Below, piece after piece: positions 25,243 through 33,465 of a stretch of 60,976 bases of DNA (the first letter of the stretch is position 1; each line of letters begins with the position of its first letter). Origin of the DNA: CAZJRQ01 sp964548535. Lineage in GTDB: Bacteria; Bacillota; Clostridia; Oscillospirales; Ruminococcaceae. The notes beneath the pieces are model-generated. The model was not told the DNA's origin. It did not search any database and was given only the letters and a program-made list of their open reading frames with translations. Both the position numbers and the translations under genes were made by a program. The stretch is from the NCBI GenBank assembly GCA_964548535.1, contig CAZJRQ010000011.1, forward strand, positions 1 to 60,976. The letters run 5' to 3'.

Positions 25243-26334
25243 ATGCTGCGTGAAGGTGAAGTTAGAATTCCATCGGGGTGTGCAATATCAGGTATTATTT
25301 CGAAAAGTGGAAAGAACATAAATGGTTCGGAAATTGTTAAGTCAATTGCTACTATGCACGATCGTTCTAATGGTCTTGGAGGTGGCTTTGCAGGCTACGG
25401 AATTTATCCGCAGTATGCTGACTATTATGCTTTTCATGTTTTTTATGACGGAAATAAGGCTAGAGAAGAGTGTGAAAGATGTCTTGACAGACATTTTGAT
25501 ATTATAAATCTTTCAAAAATTCCAGTTAGAAAAAGCGATAAGATTACTGCTGAACCTCTAATTTGGAGATATTTTGTTGCTCCTCTTCCTACAAAGCTTA
25601 AAGATTCACATCTTGATGAAAAAGAATTTGTTACAAGATGTATGATAAATATTAATGCGCAGATTGACGGCGCTTATGTGTTCTCATGCGGTAAGAATAT
25701 GGGTGTTTTCAAGGCTGTTGGATATCCTGAAGATGTTGGTGAATACTTCAGACTTGATGAGTATGAGGGCTATTCTTGGACTGCTCACGGCAGATATCCT
25801 ACAAACACACCAGGCTGGTGGGGCGGTGCTCATCCTTTCGCTATGCTTGACTATTCTATCGTTCATAACGGTGAAATTTCCAGCTATGATGCTAACCGCA
25901 GAAATATTGAAATGTATGGATATAAGTGTACTTTGCAGACTGATACTGAGGTTATTACATACATTATCGACTACTTGCTAAGAAAGCAAAAGCTTACTCT
26001 TGAAGAGTGTGCAAGTGTCATTGCTGCTCCTTTCTGGTCTACTATTGATAAACTGCCAGAGGATGAAAAGGCAAGAATGAAGTATCTTAGAAATGCGTTT
26101 TCAAGTTTGCTTATTACAGGTCCATTTTCAATTATTCTAGGATTTGAAGGGGGATTAATGGCTCTTAATGACAGACTTAAGCTTCGTTCAATGGTTATTG
26201 GTGAAAAAGATGATATGGTTTATATGGCTAGTGAAGAATGTGCTATTAGAGTTATTCAGCCTGAGCTTGATAAAATTTGGTCACCAAAGGGCGGAGAGCC
26301 TGTAATTGTCACTCTTGACAGTTACGGCAAGTAA
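25243..26334 (+). CDS. Glutamate synthase, glutaminase subunit (GltB1 type)
   Basis: This 363-residue class II glutamine amidotransferase releases ammonia from glutamine for the synthase subunit. The catalytic cysteine is likely C13 after a short propeptide (RIPSG-CAISG). The glutaminase core is recognisable at GYSWTAHGRYPTNTPG, HNGEISSYDANRR and LQTDTEVITYI. In most bacteria this domain is fused to the synthase. The separate gene is the archaeal-type arrangement, also found in Clostridia. It is the first gene of a five-gene operon and has AAGGAGG upstream. Confidence 0.9.
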   Translation: MLREGEVRIPSGCAISGIISKSGKNINGSEIVKSIATMHDRSNGLGGGFAGYGIYPQYADYYAFHVFYDGNKAREECERCLDRHFDIINLSKIPVRKSDKITAEPLIWRYFVAPLPTKLKDSHLDEKEFVTRCMININAQIDGAYVFSCGKNMGVFKAVGYPEDVGEYFRLDEYEGYSWTAHGRYPTNTPGWWGGAHPFAMLDYSIVHNGEISSYDANRRNIEMYGYKCTLQTDTEVITYIIDYLLRKQKLTLEECASVIAAPFWSTIDKLPEDEKARMKYLRNAFSSLLITGPFSIILGFEGGLMALNDRLKLRSMVIGEKDDMVYMASEECAIRVIQPELDKIWSPKGGEPVIVTLDSYGK

Positions 26335-26358
26335 GTTATAAGAAGGGATGGTATTTTT

Positions 26359-27864
26359 ATGTCTATAGATTTTTTGTATCCTGACTACGAAGTTGTTAGG
26401 GATTATGATAAATGTATCGGTTGTCGAGTTTGCGAAAGACAGTGTGCAAATTGTGCCCATTCATACGATGAATTAAGGGACAAGATGATTGCCGATGATG
26501 CAAAGTGTGTAAACTGTCACAGATGTGTATCACTTTGTCCTACAAGAGCGTTGAAGATTGTTCATACTAATCATACTTTTAAACATAATAAAAACTGGTC
26601 AGGCGAAACAATTTCGGAGGTTTATCGTCAGGCAGGTTCTGGCGGAGTTCTGCTTTCTTCAATGGGTAACCCACAAGATTTTCCTGTTTATTGGGATAAA
26701 ATTTTGCTTAATGCGTCACAGGTAACTAACCCGCCTATCGATCCTCTTCGTGAGCCAATGGAAACTAAGGTTTTCTTAGGTCAAAAGCCTAAGACTGTTG
26801 AGAGAGATGAAAAGGGTAATTTGGTTAACAACCTATCGCCTCAGCTAGAGCTTTCTACACCAATTATGTTTTCTGCTATGTCTTATGGTTCAATCAGTTA
26901 TAATGCTCATGAGTCTTTGGCTAGAGCGGCTGAGGAGCTTGGAATTTTATATAACACTGGTGAGGGCGGACTTCATCCAGATTTCTATAAGTACGGACCA
27001 AATACAATTGTGCAGGTAGCGTCTGGTCGTTTTGGTGTATCAAAAGATTACCTAAAGGCTGGTGCGGCGATTGAAATAAAAATGGGACAGGGTGCAAAGC
27101 CAGGTATCGGCGGACATCTTCCTGGAATTAAAGTTCCTGAGGATATTTCTAAAACTAGAATGATTCCTGTTGGTTCAGATGCTATTTCACCTGCACCACA
27201 TCATGATATTTATTCGATTGAGGATTTAAGACAGCTTGTATTTTCACTAAAAGAGGCTTCAAATTATCAAAAGCCTGTTATTGTTAAAATTGCGGCTGTA
27301 CATAACGTTGCTGCTATTGCGTCAGGTATTGCTAGAAGTGGTGCTGATATTATCGCAATTGACGGATTTAGAGGCGGTACTGGTGCTGCTCCTACAAGAA
27401 TCCGTGATAACGTTGGTATTCCAATTGAGCTTGCACTTGCAAGTGTTGATCAACGTTTAAGAGATGAGGGAATTCGTGATAACGTATCAATCGTTGTCGG
27501 CGGTTCAATTCGTTCATCATCTGATGCTGTTAAGGCTATTGCACTCGGTGCCGATGCTGTTTATATCGCAACTGCTGCTGTTTTGGCACTTGGCTGTCAT
27601 TTGTGCAGAAGCTGTCAGGCTGGTAAATGTAACTGGGGAATTGCAACTCAGCGTGAGGATTTGGTAAGACGTTTAAATCCTGAGATTGGTTACAAGCGTT
27701 TGGTTAATTTAGTTCACGCATGGGATCACGAAATCAAAGAAATCATGGGCTTGATGGGTATTAACTCAATCGAATCTCTAAAGGGTAACAGACTTATGCT
27801 GCGTGGTATTGGTCTTAACCAAAAAGAACTTGATATTCTTGGAATTAAGCACGCTGGCGAATAG
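26359..27864 (+). CDS. Glutamate synthase, FMN-binding synthase subunit (GltB2 type)
   Basis: This 501-residue protein joins an N-terminal two-cluster ferredoxin domain (CIGCRVCERQC, then CVNCHRCVSLCP) to the FMN/TIM-barrel synthase domain. FMN and 2-oxoglutarate binding segments include GEGGLHPDFYKYG, GRFGVSKDYL, KMGQGAKPGIGGHLPG and IDGFRGGTGAAPT. The C-terminal CHLCRSCQAGKC binds the 3Fe-4S-type cluster. It forms glutamate from 2-oxoglutarate and ammonia with reduced ferredoxin or a flavoprotein as donor. It lies 24 bases after the glutaminase gene. Confidence 0.93.
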   Translation: MSIDFLYPDYEVVRDYDKCIGCRVCERQCANCAHSYDELRDKMIADDAKCVNCHRCVSLCPTRALKIVHTNHTFKHNKNWSGETISEVYRQAGSGGVLLSSMGNPQDFPVYWDKILLNASQVTNPPIDPLREPMETKVFLGQKPKTVERDEKGNLVNNLSPQLELSTPIMFSAMSYGSISYNAHESLARAAEELGILYNTGEGGLHPDFYKYGPNTIVQVASGRFGVSKDYLKAGAAIEIKMGQGAKPGIGGHLPGIKVPEDISKTRMIPVGSDAISPAPHHDIYSIEDLRQLVFSLKEASNYQKPVIVKIAAVHNVAAIASGIARSGADIIAIDGFRGGTGAAPTRIRDNVGIPIELALASVDQRLRDEGIRDNVSIVVGGSIRSSSDAVKAIALGADAVYIATAAVLALGCHLCRSCQAGKCNWGIATQREDLVRRLNPEIGYKRLVNLVHAWDHEIKEIMGLMGINSIESLKGNRLMLRGIGLNQKELDILGIKHAGE

Positions 27865-27942
27865 GCCATACTTAGTTCAGACATTCGTTTTAATATCTCT
27901 TAAAGCTTATAGGCTTTAATTATCAGTGAGGATGGATTATTT

Positions 27943-28377
27943 ATGAAACGTATTTTTGTTAATGAGAAGTGGTGCTTAGGCTGCCATCTTTGTGAATATT
28001 ACTGTGCTTTTGCAAACTCGGGTAAGGATAACATGGTCGATGCACTTAAAGATGTAAAGATAAACCCACGAATTCAAATTGAGGAACTTGAAGGTATTTC
28101 ATTTGCGGTATCATGCCGTCATTGTGAAGAACCTCTTTGTGTAAAAGGCTGTATTACAGGCGCACTTACTATTGAGGACGGAGTAATTTCTGTTGACAAG
28201 GAAAAGTGTGTTGGCTGTTATACTTGTATTCTTTCTTGCCCTTATGGTGCGATTATGCCAAATGAGGATCACGCTGTTCAAAAGTGTGAGCTTTGCTTGA
28301 AAAATTCATGCGGTCAGCCTGCTTGTGTATCTGGTTGTCCTAACCAGGCAATTGTGTATGAGGAGGGGGAGAAATAA
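27943..28377 (+). CDS. [4Fe-4S] ferredoxin-type electron-transfer subunit
   Basis: This 144-residue protein has four cysteine clusters: CLGCHLCEYYC, CRHCEEPLCVKGC, CVGCYTCILSCP and CELCLKNSCGQPACVSGCP. That is the layout of DmsB/HycB-type four-cluster iron-sulfur subunits. Placed between the synthase and the FAD reductase genes, it probably carries electrons between them. Its stop and the next ATG overlap (TAATG), which couples their translation. Confidence 0.88.
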   Translation: MKRIFVNEKWCLGCHLCEYYCAFANSGKDNMVDALKDVKINPRIQIEELEGISFAVSCRHCEEPLCVKGCITGALTIEDGVISVDKEKCVGCYTCILSCPYGAIMPNEDHAVQKCELCLKNSCGQPACVSGCPNQAIVYEEGEK

Positions 28378-29609
28378 TGAGTAAGTTTGTAATTATCGGA
28401 AATTCTGCTGCTGCTATCGGTTGCGTTGAGGGAATTAGAAGTGTTGATAAGAATTCAGAAATTACTCTAATTTCAAATGAGCCATATCATACATATTCAC
28501 GTCCGCTTATCTCATATCTTCTTTGGGGAAGAACTGATGAGCAGAGAATGAAATATCGTAATGATGATTTTTATAAAGATAATAATGTTGAAACAATTCT
28601 TGGCACAACAGTTGAGTCAGTTGACAATGTTAAAAAGATTGTTAAGTTTGAGTCAGGCGAAAGCGTTAAGTATGATAAATTGCTTGTAGCTACTGGTTCA
28701 TCACCTTTTGTACCTCCTATGACTGGGCTTGACAAGGTTGAAAAGAAATTCACTTTTATGACACTTGATGACGCTCATGCTTTGAAGAGTGCTTTGACTC
28801 CTGAATCAAAGGTTTTGGTTATCGGTGCTGGACTTATCGGACTAAAATGTGTTGAGGGTATTTCTGACTTAGTTTCAGACATTACAGTTGTTGACCTTGC
28901 TGACAGAATTTTGCCTTCTGTTTTGGATGAAGAGGGTGCAAACCTTGTTCAGGCGTCAATTGAAAATCATGGCGTTAAATTTTATCTTGGTGACAGTGTT
29001 ACTAAGTTTGAGAAAAATAAGGCTACTTTAAAGAGCGGAACAAAGCTTGATTACGACGTTGTTGTTGTAGCTGTTGGTGTTCGTCCTAATGTTGCACTTT
29101 TAAAAGAAATTGGTGCTGATGTCAATAAGGGTATTGTAACTGACGAAAGATGCCGTACATCACTTACTGATATTTATTCTGCTGGTGACTGTACTGAAAG
29201 TAATGATATTACTGATGACAGCCAAAAGGTTTTAGCACTTTTGCCTAACGCTTATATGCAGGGTGAAACTGCTGGAGTAAATATGGCAGGCGGTAAAATG
29301 GTATACGATAACGCAATTGCAATGAATGCTATGGGCATGTTTGGATATCACATGATTACTGCTGGTTCTTATACTGGTGATGTTTATGTTGAGAATGACG
29401 GAATTAATTATAAAAAGCTGTTCTATAAAAACAACAGACTTTTGGGATATATTATGATAGGTGATGTTTCTCGTGCTGGAATTTACACATCTCTTATCAA
29501 AAAGAAGACTCCGCTTGATGCTCTTGATTTTGAGCTGATTAAGCATAAGCCACAGCTAATGGCATTTTCAAAGAAAAAGCGTGAAGAATTTCTTGCAAAT
29601 GTTAAGTAG
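28377..29609 (+). CDS. FAD-dependent NAD(P)H oxidoreductase of the glutamate synthase operon
   Basis: This 410-residue flavoprotein belongs to the pyridine nucleotide-disulfide reductase fold. It has an N-terminal FAD-binding segment (IIGNSAAAIGCVEGIR), an NAD(P)-binding segment (VLVIGAGLIGLKCVEG) and the second FAD motif DIYSAGDCTE. It lacks the redox-active CxxxxC pair and resembles rubredoxin/ferredoxin reductases. In the operon it most likely supplies electrons from NAD(P)H through the four-cluster protein, replacing the usual GltD subunit. Confidence 0.88.
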   Translation: MSKFVIIGNSAAAIGCVEGIRSVDKNSEITLISNEPYHTYSRPLISYLLWGRTDEQRMKYRNDDFYKDNNVETILGTTVESVDNVKKIVKFESGESVKYDKLLVATGSSPFVPPMTGLDKVEKKFTFMTLDDAHALKSALTPESKVLVIGAGLIGLKCVEGISDLVSDITVVDLADRILPSVLDEEGANLVQASIENHGVKFYLGDSVTKFEKNKATLKSGTKLDYDVVVVAVGVRPNVALLKEIGADVNKGIVTDERCRTSLTDIYSAGDCTESNDITDDSQKVLALLPNAYMQGETAGVNMAGGKMVYDNAIAMNAMGMFGYHMITAGSYTGDVYVENDGINYKKLFYKNNRLLGYIMIGDVSRAGIYTSLIKKKTPLDALDFELIKHKPQLMAFSKKKREEFLANVK

Positions 29610-29642
29610 CATGATAAGTAGGATGCGAGGGGGAATTAAGTT

Positions 29643-30365
29643 ATGAAAATTACAGCAGGTTTAATGCATTTTAAGGATTTGAATGATAAATTAAAAGCGT
29701 GTGTAACTGAACCAATTGTTATTGATGAATGTTTGGGTCAAAGATATATTGCAAGCGGACGTTCTGAGGGAGATATTATTATAAATGGTACTCCTGGAAA
29801 TGCTTTGGGTGCATATCTTGACGGTTCAGATATTACAGTTTACGGCAATGCTCAAGATGCTACTGGTGACACTATGAATAAAGGAAATATTACTATTTTC
29901 GGTTCATCAGGTGACGCTACTGGATACGCTATGAGAGGCGGTGCGATTTATATTCGTGAAAGTGCTGGATATCGTGCAGGTATTCACATGAAATCATATA
30001 TGGAGCATATGCCTGTATTGGTTATCGGCGGAAAGGCTGGTTCGTTCTTAGGAGAATATCAGGCTGGTGGATATATTATAGTTCTTGGTCTTGGATATGA
30101 AGGACAGAAGGTAGTTGGTAACTTCTGCGGAACTGGAATGCACGGCGGTAAGATTTTTATTAGATCAGATTATCTTCCGGATGATTTGCCAAGTCAGGTT
30201 AAGGCGGCCGAGGCAACTGCTGAGGATTTAGCTGAGATTTCAGAGTATATCGATAATTTTTGTGAAAAGTTTAGCGTGGATAAAAAGGCGTTATTAAAAA
30301 AGAAATTTTATGTTCTTACTCCTGACACAAAAAATCCGTACAAACAGCTTTACACAGCTAATTAA
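29643..30365 (+). CDS. Glutamate synthase GXGXG-domain subunit (GltB3 type)
   Basis: This 240-residue protein is the right-handed beta-helix domain that closes the C terminus of ordinary glutamate synthase large subunits. Its repeated glycine pattern is visible in GNALGAYLDGSDITVYGNAQ, GNITIFGSSGDATGYAM and GGKAGSFLGEYQAGGYIIVL. It is the last gene of the operon. The stop codon is followed within 15 bases by the promoter/terminator region of glnA. Confidence 0.92.
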   Translation: MKITAGLMHFKDLNDKLKACVTEPIVIDECLGQRYIASGRSEGDIIINGTPGNALGAYLDGSDITVYGNAQDATGDTMNKGNITIFGSSGDATGYAMRGGAIYIRESAGYRAGIHMKSYMEHMPVLVIGGKAGSFLGEYQAGGYIIVLGLGYEGQKVVGNFCGTGMHGGKIFIRSDYLPDDLPSQVKAAEATAEDLAEISEYIDNFCEKFSVDKKALLKKKFYVLTPDTKNPYKQLYTAN

Positions 30366-30377
30366 ATGTTGTATAAT
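30349..30377 (+). promoter_or_regulatory. Promoter-like sequence before glnA
   Basis: TTTACA at 30349-30354 is followed after 17 bases by TATAAT at 30372-30377. A transcript from it would start inside the hairpin at 30377-30390, and so would contain the terminator but not the complete hexaloop hairpin. It may give basal or separately regulated expression. Confidence 0.55.
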
Positions 30378-30424
30378 ATAAAAGGTTATAATGCAGTAAT
30401 GCAATGTAACCTTTTAAATTTTTT
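30377..30424 (+). promoter_or_regulatory. ANTAR-type attenuator between gltB3 and glnA
   Basis: The terminator has a 9-bp stem AAAAGGTTA/TAACCTTTT (30380-30388 with 30407-30415), a hairpin-forming loop and then AAATTTTTT. Its 5' arm overlaps a competing small hairpin TATA-AAAGGT-TATA (30377-30390). That hairpin's six-base loop has A at position 1 and G at position 4, as in the leader at 25055. RNA reading through from the glutamate synthase operon would contain both forms. glnA starts 40 bases after the T run. Confidence 0.6.
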
Positions 30425-30463
30425 GTTTGCTTTTTATGTTTACTTATATATGGAGGATGAAAT

Positions 30464-31780
30464 ATGAAATATACTGAAAAAGAGGTTTTACAGTTCGTTG
30501 AGGAAAACGACGTGAAGTTTGTAAAGTTAATGTTTTGCGATATTTTTGGAAATTTGAAGACCATATCAATTATTTCAACACAGCTTGCAAGAGTGTTTGC
30601 AAACGGACTTTCTTTTGATGCTGCAAAGGTTACGGGGTTTATGGGCGATGCTGCGGAAGATTTATTTCTTTTTCCTGATCCTAATACTCTTTCTTTGTTG
30701 CCTTGGCGACCTCAGCAAGGCAGAGTTGTAAGATTTTTTTGCAACATAAAAAATTCAGACGGCACACCGTTTGACGGAGATGGACGTTTCTTTTTGCAGA
30801 CTGCTATGGAATATGCTAAGTCAAAGGGTTTTGTTTTCCAGATAGGAACTTCTTGTGAATTTTATGTTTTTGAAAACGATGAATCGGGAACACCTACTAA
30901 AAAACCTCTTGACAATGCAGGATATTGCGATGCTGCCCCTGTTGATAAAGGTGAAAATCTTAGACGTGATATATGCCTGACTTTGGAGCAAATGGACATT
31001 GTTCCGCTAAGCTCACGTCATGAGCATGGTCCTGGACAAAATGAGATTGACTTTGAATGTTCAAATCCTCTAAATTCAGCAGATAATCTTATTACTTTCA
31101 AGAATGTTGTAAAGGCGTCAGCTAATAGAAATGGCTTATATGCGGCGTTTATGCCTAAGCCTTTGACTGATAAATACGGCAGCGGTTTGCATATTAATCT
31201 TTCATGTATTAAGAATGGTCAAAATGTTTTTAGTGCCAAGAAAGAGCATTCTGAAATTGCTATGAATATGATTGCCGGAATTTTAAAGCACATAGGCTGT
31301 ATGACTTTGTTTATGAACAGCACGGCAAATTCGTATTTGCGAATGGGTGAGCATTTAGCGCCTAAATATGTGACTTGGACTAATCAAAATTATGCTCAGC
31401 TGCTTAAAGCTCCGATAAGAAATGATTTTGAAAATGAAATTGTTCTGCGTTCGCCAGATAATACCTGCAACCCTTATTTCACGCTGGGTTTGCTTATTTA
31501 TGCTTGTTTAAACGGCGTTGCGGAGGATTTGAAACCACAAGAGCCTAGTGATTTTGATTTGCATAAGGTTTCGGCGGAGGTTATGGATAAATATGAAATG
31601 CTTCCTTCGAGTTTGGACGAGGCAGTAAAATCGGCTCAGCAAAGTGAATTTTTGAAAGATCATCTTCCGGAGCGAGTACTTGAATTTTTCTTAACATCTA
31701 AATCTGAAAATTGGAAAAATTATTGTGACGCGAAAGATAAGGACGAGTATCAGACTGTTAAATATTTTTACACATTGTAA
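30464..31780 (+). CDS. glnA: Glutamine synthetase
   Basis: This 438-residue enzyme converts glutamate, ammonia and ATP to glutamine. It matches the type I glutamine synthetase fold and length: N-terminal beta-grasp (FVKLMFCDIFGNLKTISI), metal-site glutamates in the GTSCEFYVF region, HEHGPGQNEIDF, GSGLHINLS and NEIVLRSPDNTCNPYF. Several signature positions differ from the commonest form; for example HINLS stands in place of HCHQS. It is therefore a divergent clostridial branch. It lies beside glutamate synthase and the ANTAR gene, as in the glnA-nitR-glt cluster known from Clostridium saccharobutylicum. Confidence 0.92.
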   Translation: MKYTEKEVLQFVEENDVKFVKLMFCDIFGNLKTISIISTQLARVFANGLSFDAAKVTGFMGDAAEDLFLFPDPNTLSLLPWRPQQGRVVRFFCNIKNSDGTPFDGDGRFFLQTAMEYAKSKGFVFQIGTSCEFYVFENDESGTPTKKPLDNAGYCDAAPVDKGENLRRDICLTLEQMDIVPLSSRHEHGPGQNEIDFECSNPLNSADNLITFKNVVKASANRNGLYAAFMPKPLTDKYGSGLHINLSCIKNGQNVFSAKKEHSEIAMNMIAGILKHIGCMTLFMNSTANSYLRMGEHLAPKYVTWTNQNYAQLLKAPIRNDFENEIVLRSPDNTCNPYFTLGLLIYACLNGVAEDLKPQEPSDFDLHKVSAEVMDKYEMLPSSLDEAVKSAQQSEFLKDHLPERVLEFFLTSKSENWKNYCDAKDKDEYQTVKYFYTL

Positions 31781-31834
31781 ATTTGTAAATTCGTAATTGC
31801 AATTTATGAGTGAGCGTGAGGGGTGTGTATAAAT

Positions 31835-32407
31835 ATGGATAGGGTTTTAATTGTGTCTAGCAATGAAAAGGCGACGATGGCAATAATTGGACTGATGAAA
31901 AACGCTTTTCCGACCTGTAACCAATCAATGGTCGGTTCGGGAATGGAGGCAAGGCGGGTTATCGGTGATAATAATTATGACGCTGTAATAATAAATTGTC
32001 CGCTTTCTGATGAGTATGGAATAGATATTGTTGAGCTGGTAAATGACGTTTCGGCTGCAAGCTGTATTTTAATTGTTAAGGAAGACAATGCTGATGCTGT
32101 TAGTGAGAGAGTTGAAGATTTGGGTGCTATGGTAATTTCAAAGCCTTTGAGCAAGCAGATTTTTTATCAGTCAATGAAGTTTGTAAATGCTTCACGCAAA
32201 AGAATGATGGGACTTCAGGCTGAAAATATTAAGCTTACCAAAAAGCTGGAGGAGATTCGAAATATAAATCGTGCAAAGCTCGCGCTTATGGAATATTTGA
32301 AATTTTCAGAGCAGCAGGCTCATCGATATATCGAAAAACAGGCAATGGATTTGCGTATTACAAAAAATGAAGTTGCACTAAAAGTAGTAAAAATGTATGG
32401 CTCTTAG
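31835..32407 (+). CDS. ANTAR-domain antitermination regulator (NitR-like)
   Basis: This 190-residue protein has an N-terminal receiver-like domain and a C-terminal ANTAR RNA-binding domain (RAKLALMEYLKFSEQQAHRY, then LRITKNEVALKVV), joined by a coiled-coil segment around 125-145. The phospho-acceptor aspartate of the receiver is replaced by N54 (AVIINCPL) and the acidic pair by SSN. Phosphorylation is therefore unlikely to be the switch; binding of another signal protein or ligand is more probable. It follows glnA after 54 bases with a GAGGGG ribosome binding site. It is the natural candidate to act on the attenuators at 25055, 30377 and 60776. Confidence 0.9.
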   Translation: MDRVLIVSSNEKATMAIIGLMKNAFPTCNQSMVGSGMEARRVIGDNNYDAVIINCPLSDEYGIDIVELVNDVSAASCILIVKEDNADAVSERVEDLGAMVISKPLSKQIFYQSMKFVNASRKRMMGLQAENIKLTKKLEEIRNINRAKLALMEYLKFSEQQAHRYIEKQAMDLRITKNEVALKVVKMYGS

Positions 32408-32462
32408 TTGTGTATAATGTGTGAAGATATGATAATTTTTGTGTTAAATTATCTGTATATCA

Positions 32463-32491
32463 TTGCAATTTATAGCTATAAAGAGTATAAT
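32463..32491 (+). promoter_or_regulatory. Promoter of fba
   Basis: TTGCAA is followed after 17 bases by TATAAT, 39 bases before the aldolase start. A perfect GATAATTT/AAATTATC dyad lies about 30 bases upstream. Confidence 0.65.
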
Positions 32492-32529
32492 AAATATGTT
32501 CTTAAAATTAATAACGGAGGGTGTTTGTA

Positions 32530-33393
32530 ATGTTAGTTTCAACTAAGGAAATGATGGCGAAAGCTGTCGAGGGCAAATATGCTGTAGGTCAATTTAATAT
32601 CAATAATCTTGAGTGGACAAAGGCTATTCTTCTTACTGCACAGGAGTTGAATTCACCTGTAATTCTAGGTGTTTCGGAGGGTGCTGGAAAGTATATGACT
32701 GGCTACAAGACTGTTGTAGGTATGGTTAACGGCATGATGGAGGAGCTTAACATTACAGTTCCTGTTGCACTTCACCTTGACCACGGTTCATTTGAAGGTG
32801 CTAAGGCTTGTATCAGAGCTGGTTTCTCATCTGTAATGTTTGATGGATCACATTATCCAATCGAAGAGAATATTGCTAAGACTACTGCTCTTGTAAATAC
32901 TTGCGATGTTTTGGGTATTTCACTTGAGGCTGAAGTTGGTTCAATCGGCGGTGAAGAAGACGGCGTTGTTGGTAAGGGCGAGTGTGCTGATGCTGACGAG
33001 TGTAAGGCTATTGCTGATTTGGGCGTAACTATGCTTGCTGCTGGTATTGGTAATATTCACGGTGTATATCCTGCTGACTGGGCTGGTCTATCATTTGAGA
33101 CTTTGGCTGCTGTTAAGGATAAGGTTGGCGATATGCCTTTAGTACTTCACGGTGGTACTGGTATTCCTGCTGATATGATTCAAAAGGCTATTTCACTAGG
33201 TGTTGCTAAGATTAATGTAAACACTGAGTGTCAGCTTACTTTCCGCGATGCTACAAGAAAGTACATTGAAGACGGTAAGGATCAGCAAGGTAAGGGATTT
33301 GACCCTAGAAAGCTACTTGCACCAGGTTTTGAGGCTATTAAGGCTACTGTTAAAGAAAAGATGGAGCTATTTGGTTCAATTAACAAGGCTTAA
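32530..33393 (+). CDS. fba: Fructose-bisphosphate aldolase, class II
   Basis: This 287-residue glycolytic enzyme splits fructose 1,6-bisphosphate with a zinc ion. The zinc/catalytic region is seen as VALHLDHGSFEGAKACI, the active loop as MFDGSHYPIEENI, and the phosphate site as LHGGTGIP and KINVNTE. Length and motifs are standard. The ATG at 32530 is favoured, with GGAGG 9 bases upstream. It is transcribed from its own promoter and not obviously linked to the nitrogen genes. Confidence 0.95.
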   Translation: MLVSTKEMMAKAVEGKYAVGQFNINNLEWTKAILLTAQELNSPVILGVSEGAGKYMTGYKTVVGMVNGMMEELNITVPVALHLDHGSFEGAKACIRAGFSSVMFDGSHYPIEENIAKTTALVNTCDVLGISLEAEVGSIGGEEDGVVGKGECADADECKAIADLGVTMLAAGIGNIHGVYPADWAGLSFETLAAVKDKVGDMPLVLHGGTGIPADMIQKAISLGVAKINVNTECQLTFRDATRKYIEDGKDQQGKGFDPRKLLAPGFEAIKATVKEKMELFGSINKA

Positions 33394-33414
33394 TCTTTTG
33401 ACATAAAATTTAAT

Positions 33415-33457
33415 ACGAGTGTAACCTAGCCCACCACTCGAAAATAAAAACAAGGAG
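33415..33457 (+). ncRNA. PreQ1-I riboswitch
   Basis: A 6-bp stem CGAGTG/CACTCG (33416-33421 with 33435-33440) holds a C/A-rich 13-base loop. It is followed by an A-rich tail, AAAATAAAAACAAGGAG, whose end is the ribosome binding site of queT. This compact layout, with loop bases CCTA free to pair with the AAGG of the tail, is that of the preQ1 class I aptamer acting on translation. The downstream gene is the known target class. Confidence 0.8.
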
Positions 33458-33465
33458 TATTTGTA

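Noticed and set aside
32412..32417. TATAAT after the ANTAR gene as the fba promoter
   Set aside because: No acceptable -35 box lies 16-18 bases upstream. The promoter at 32463-32491 is better placed.
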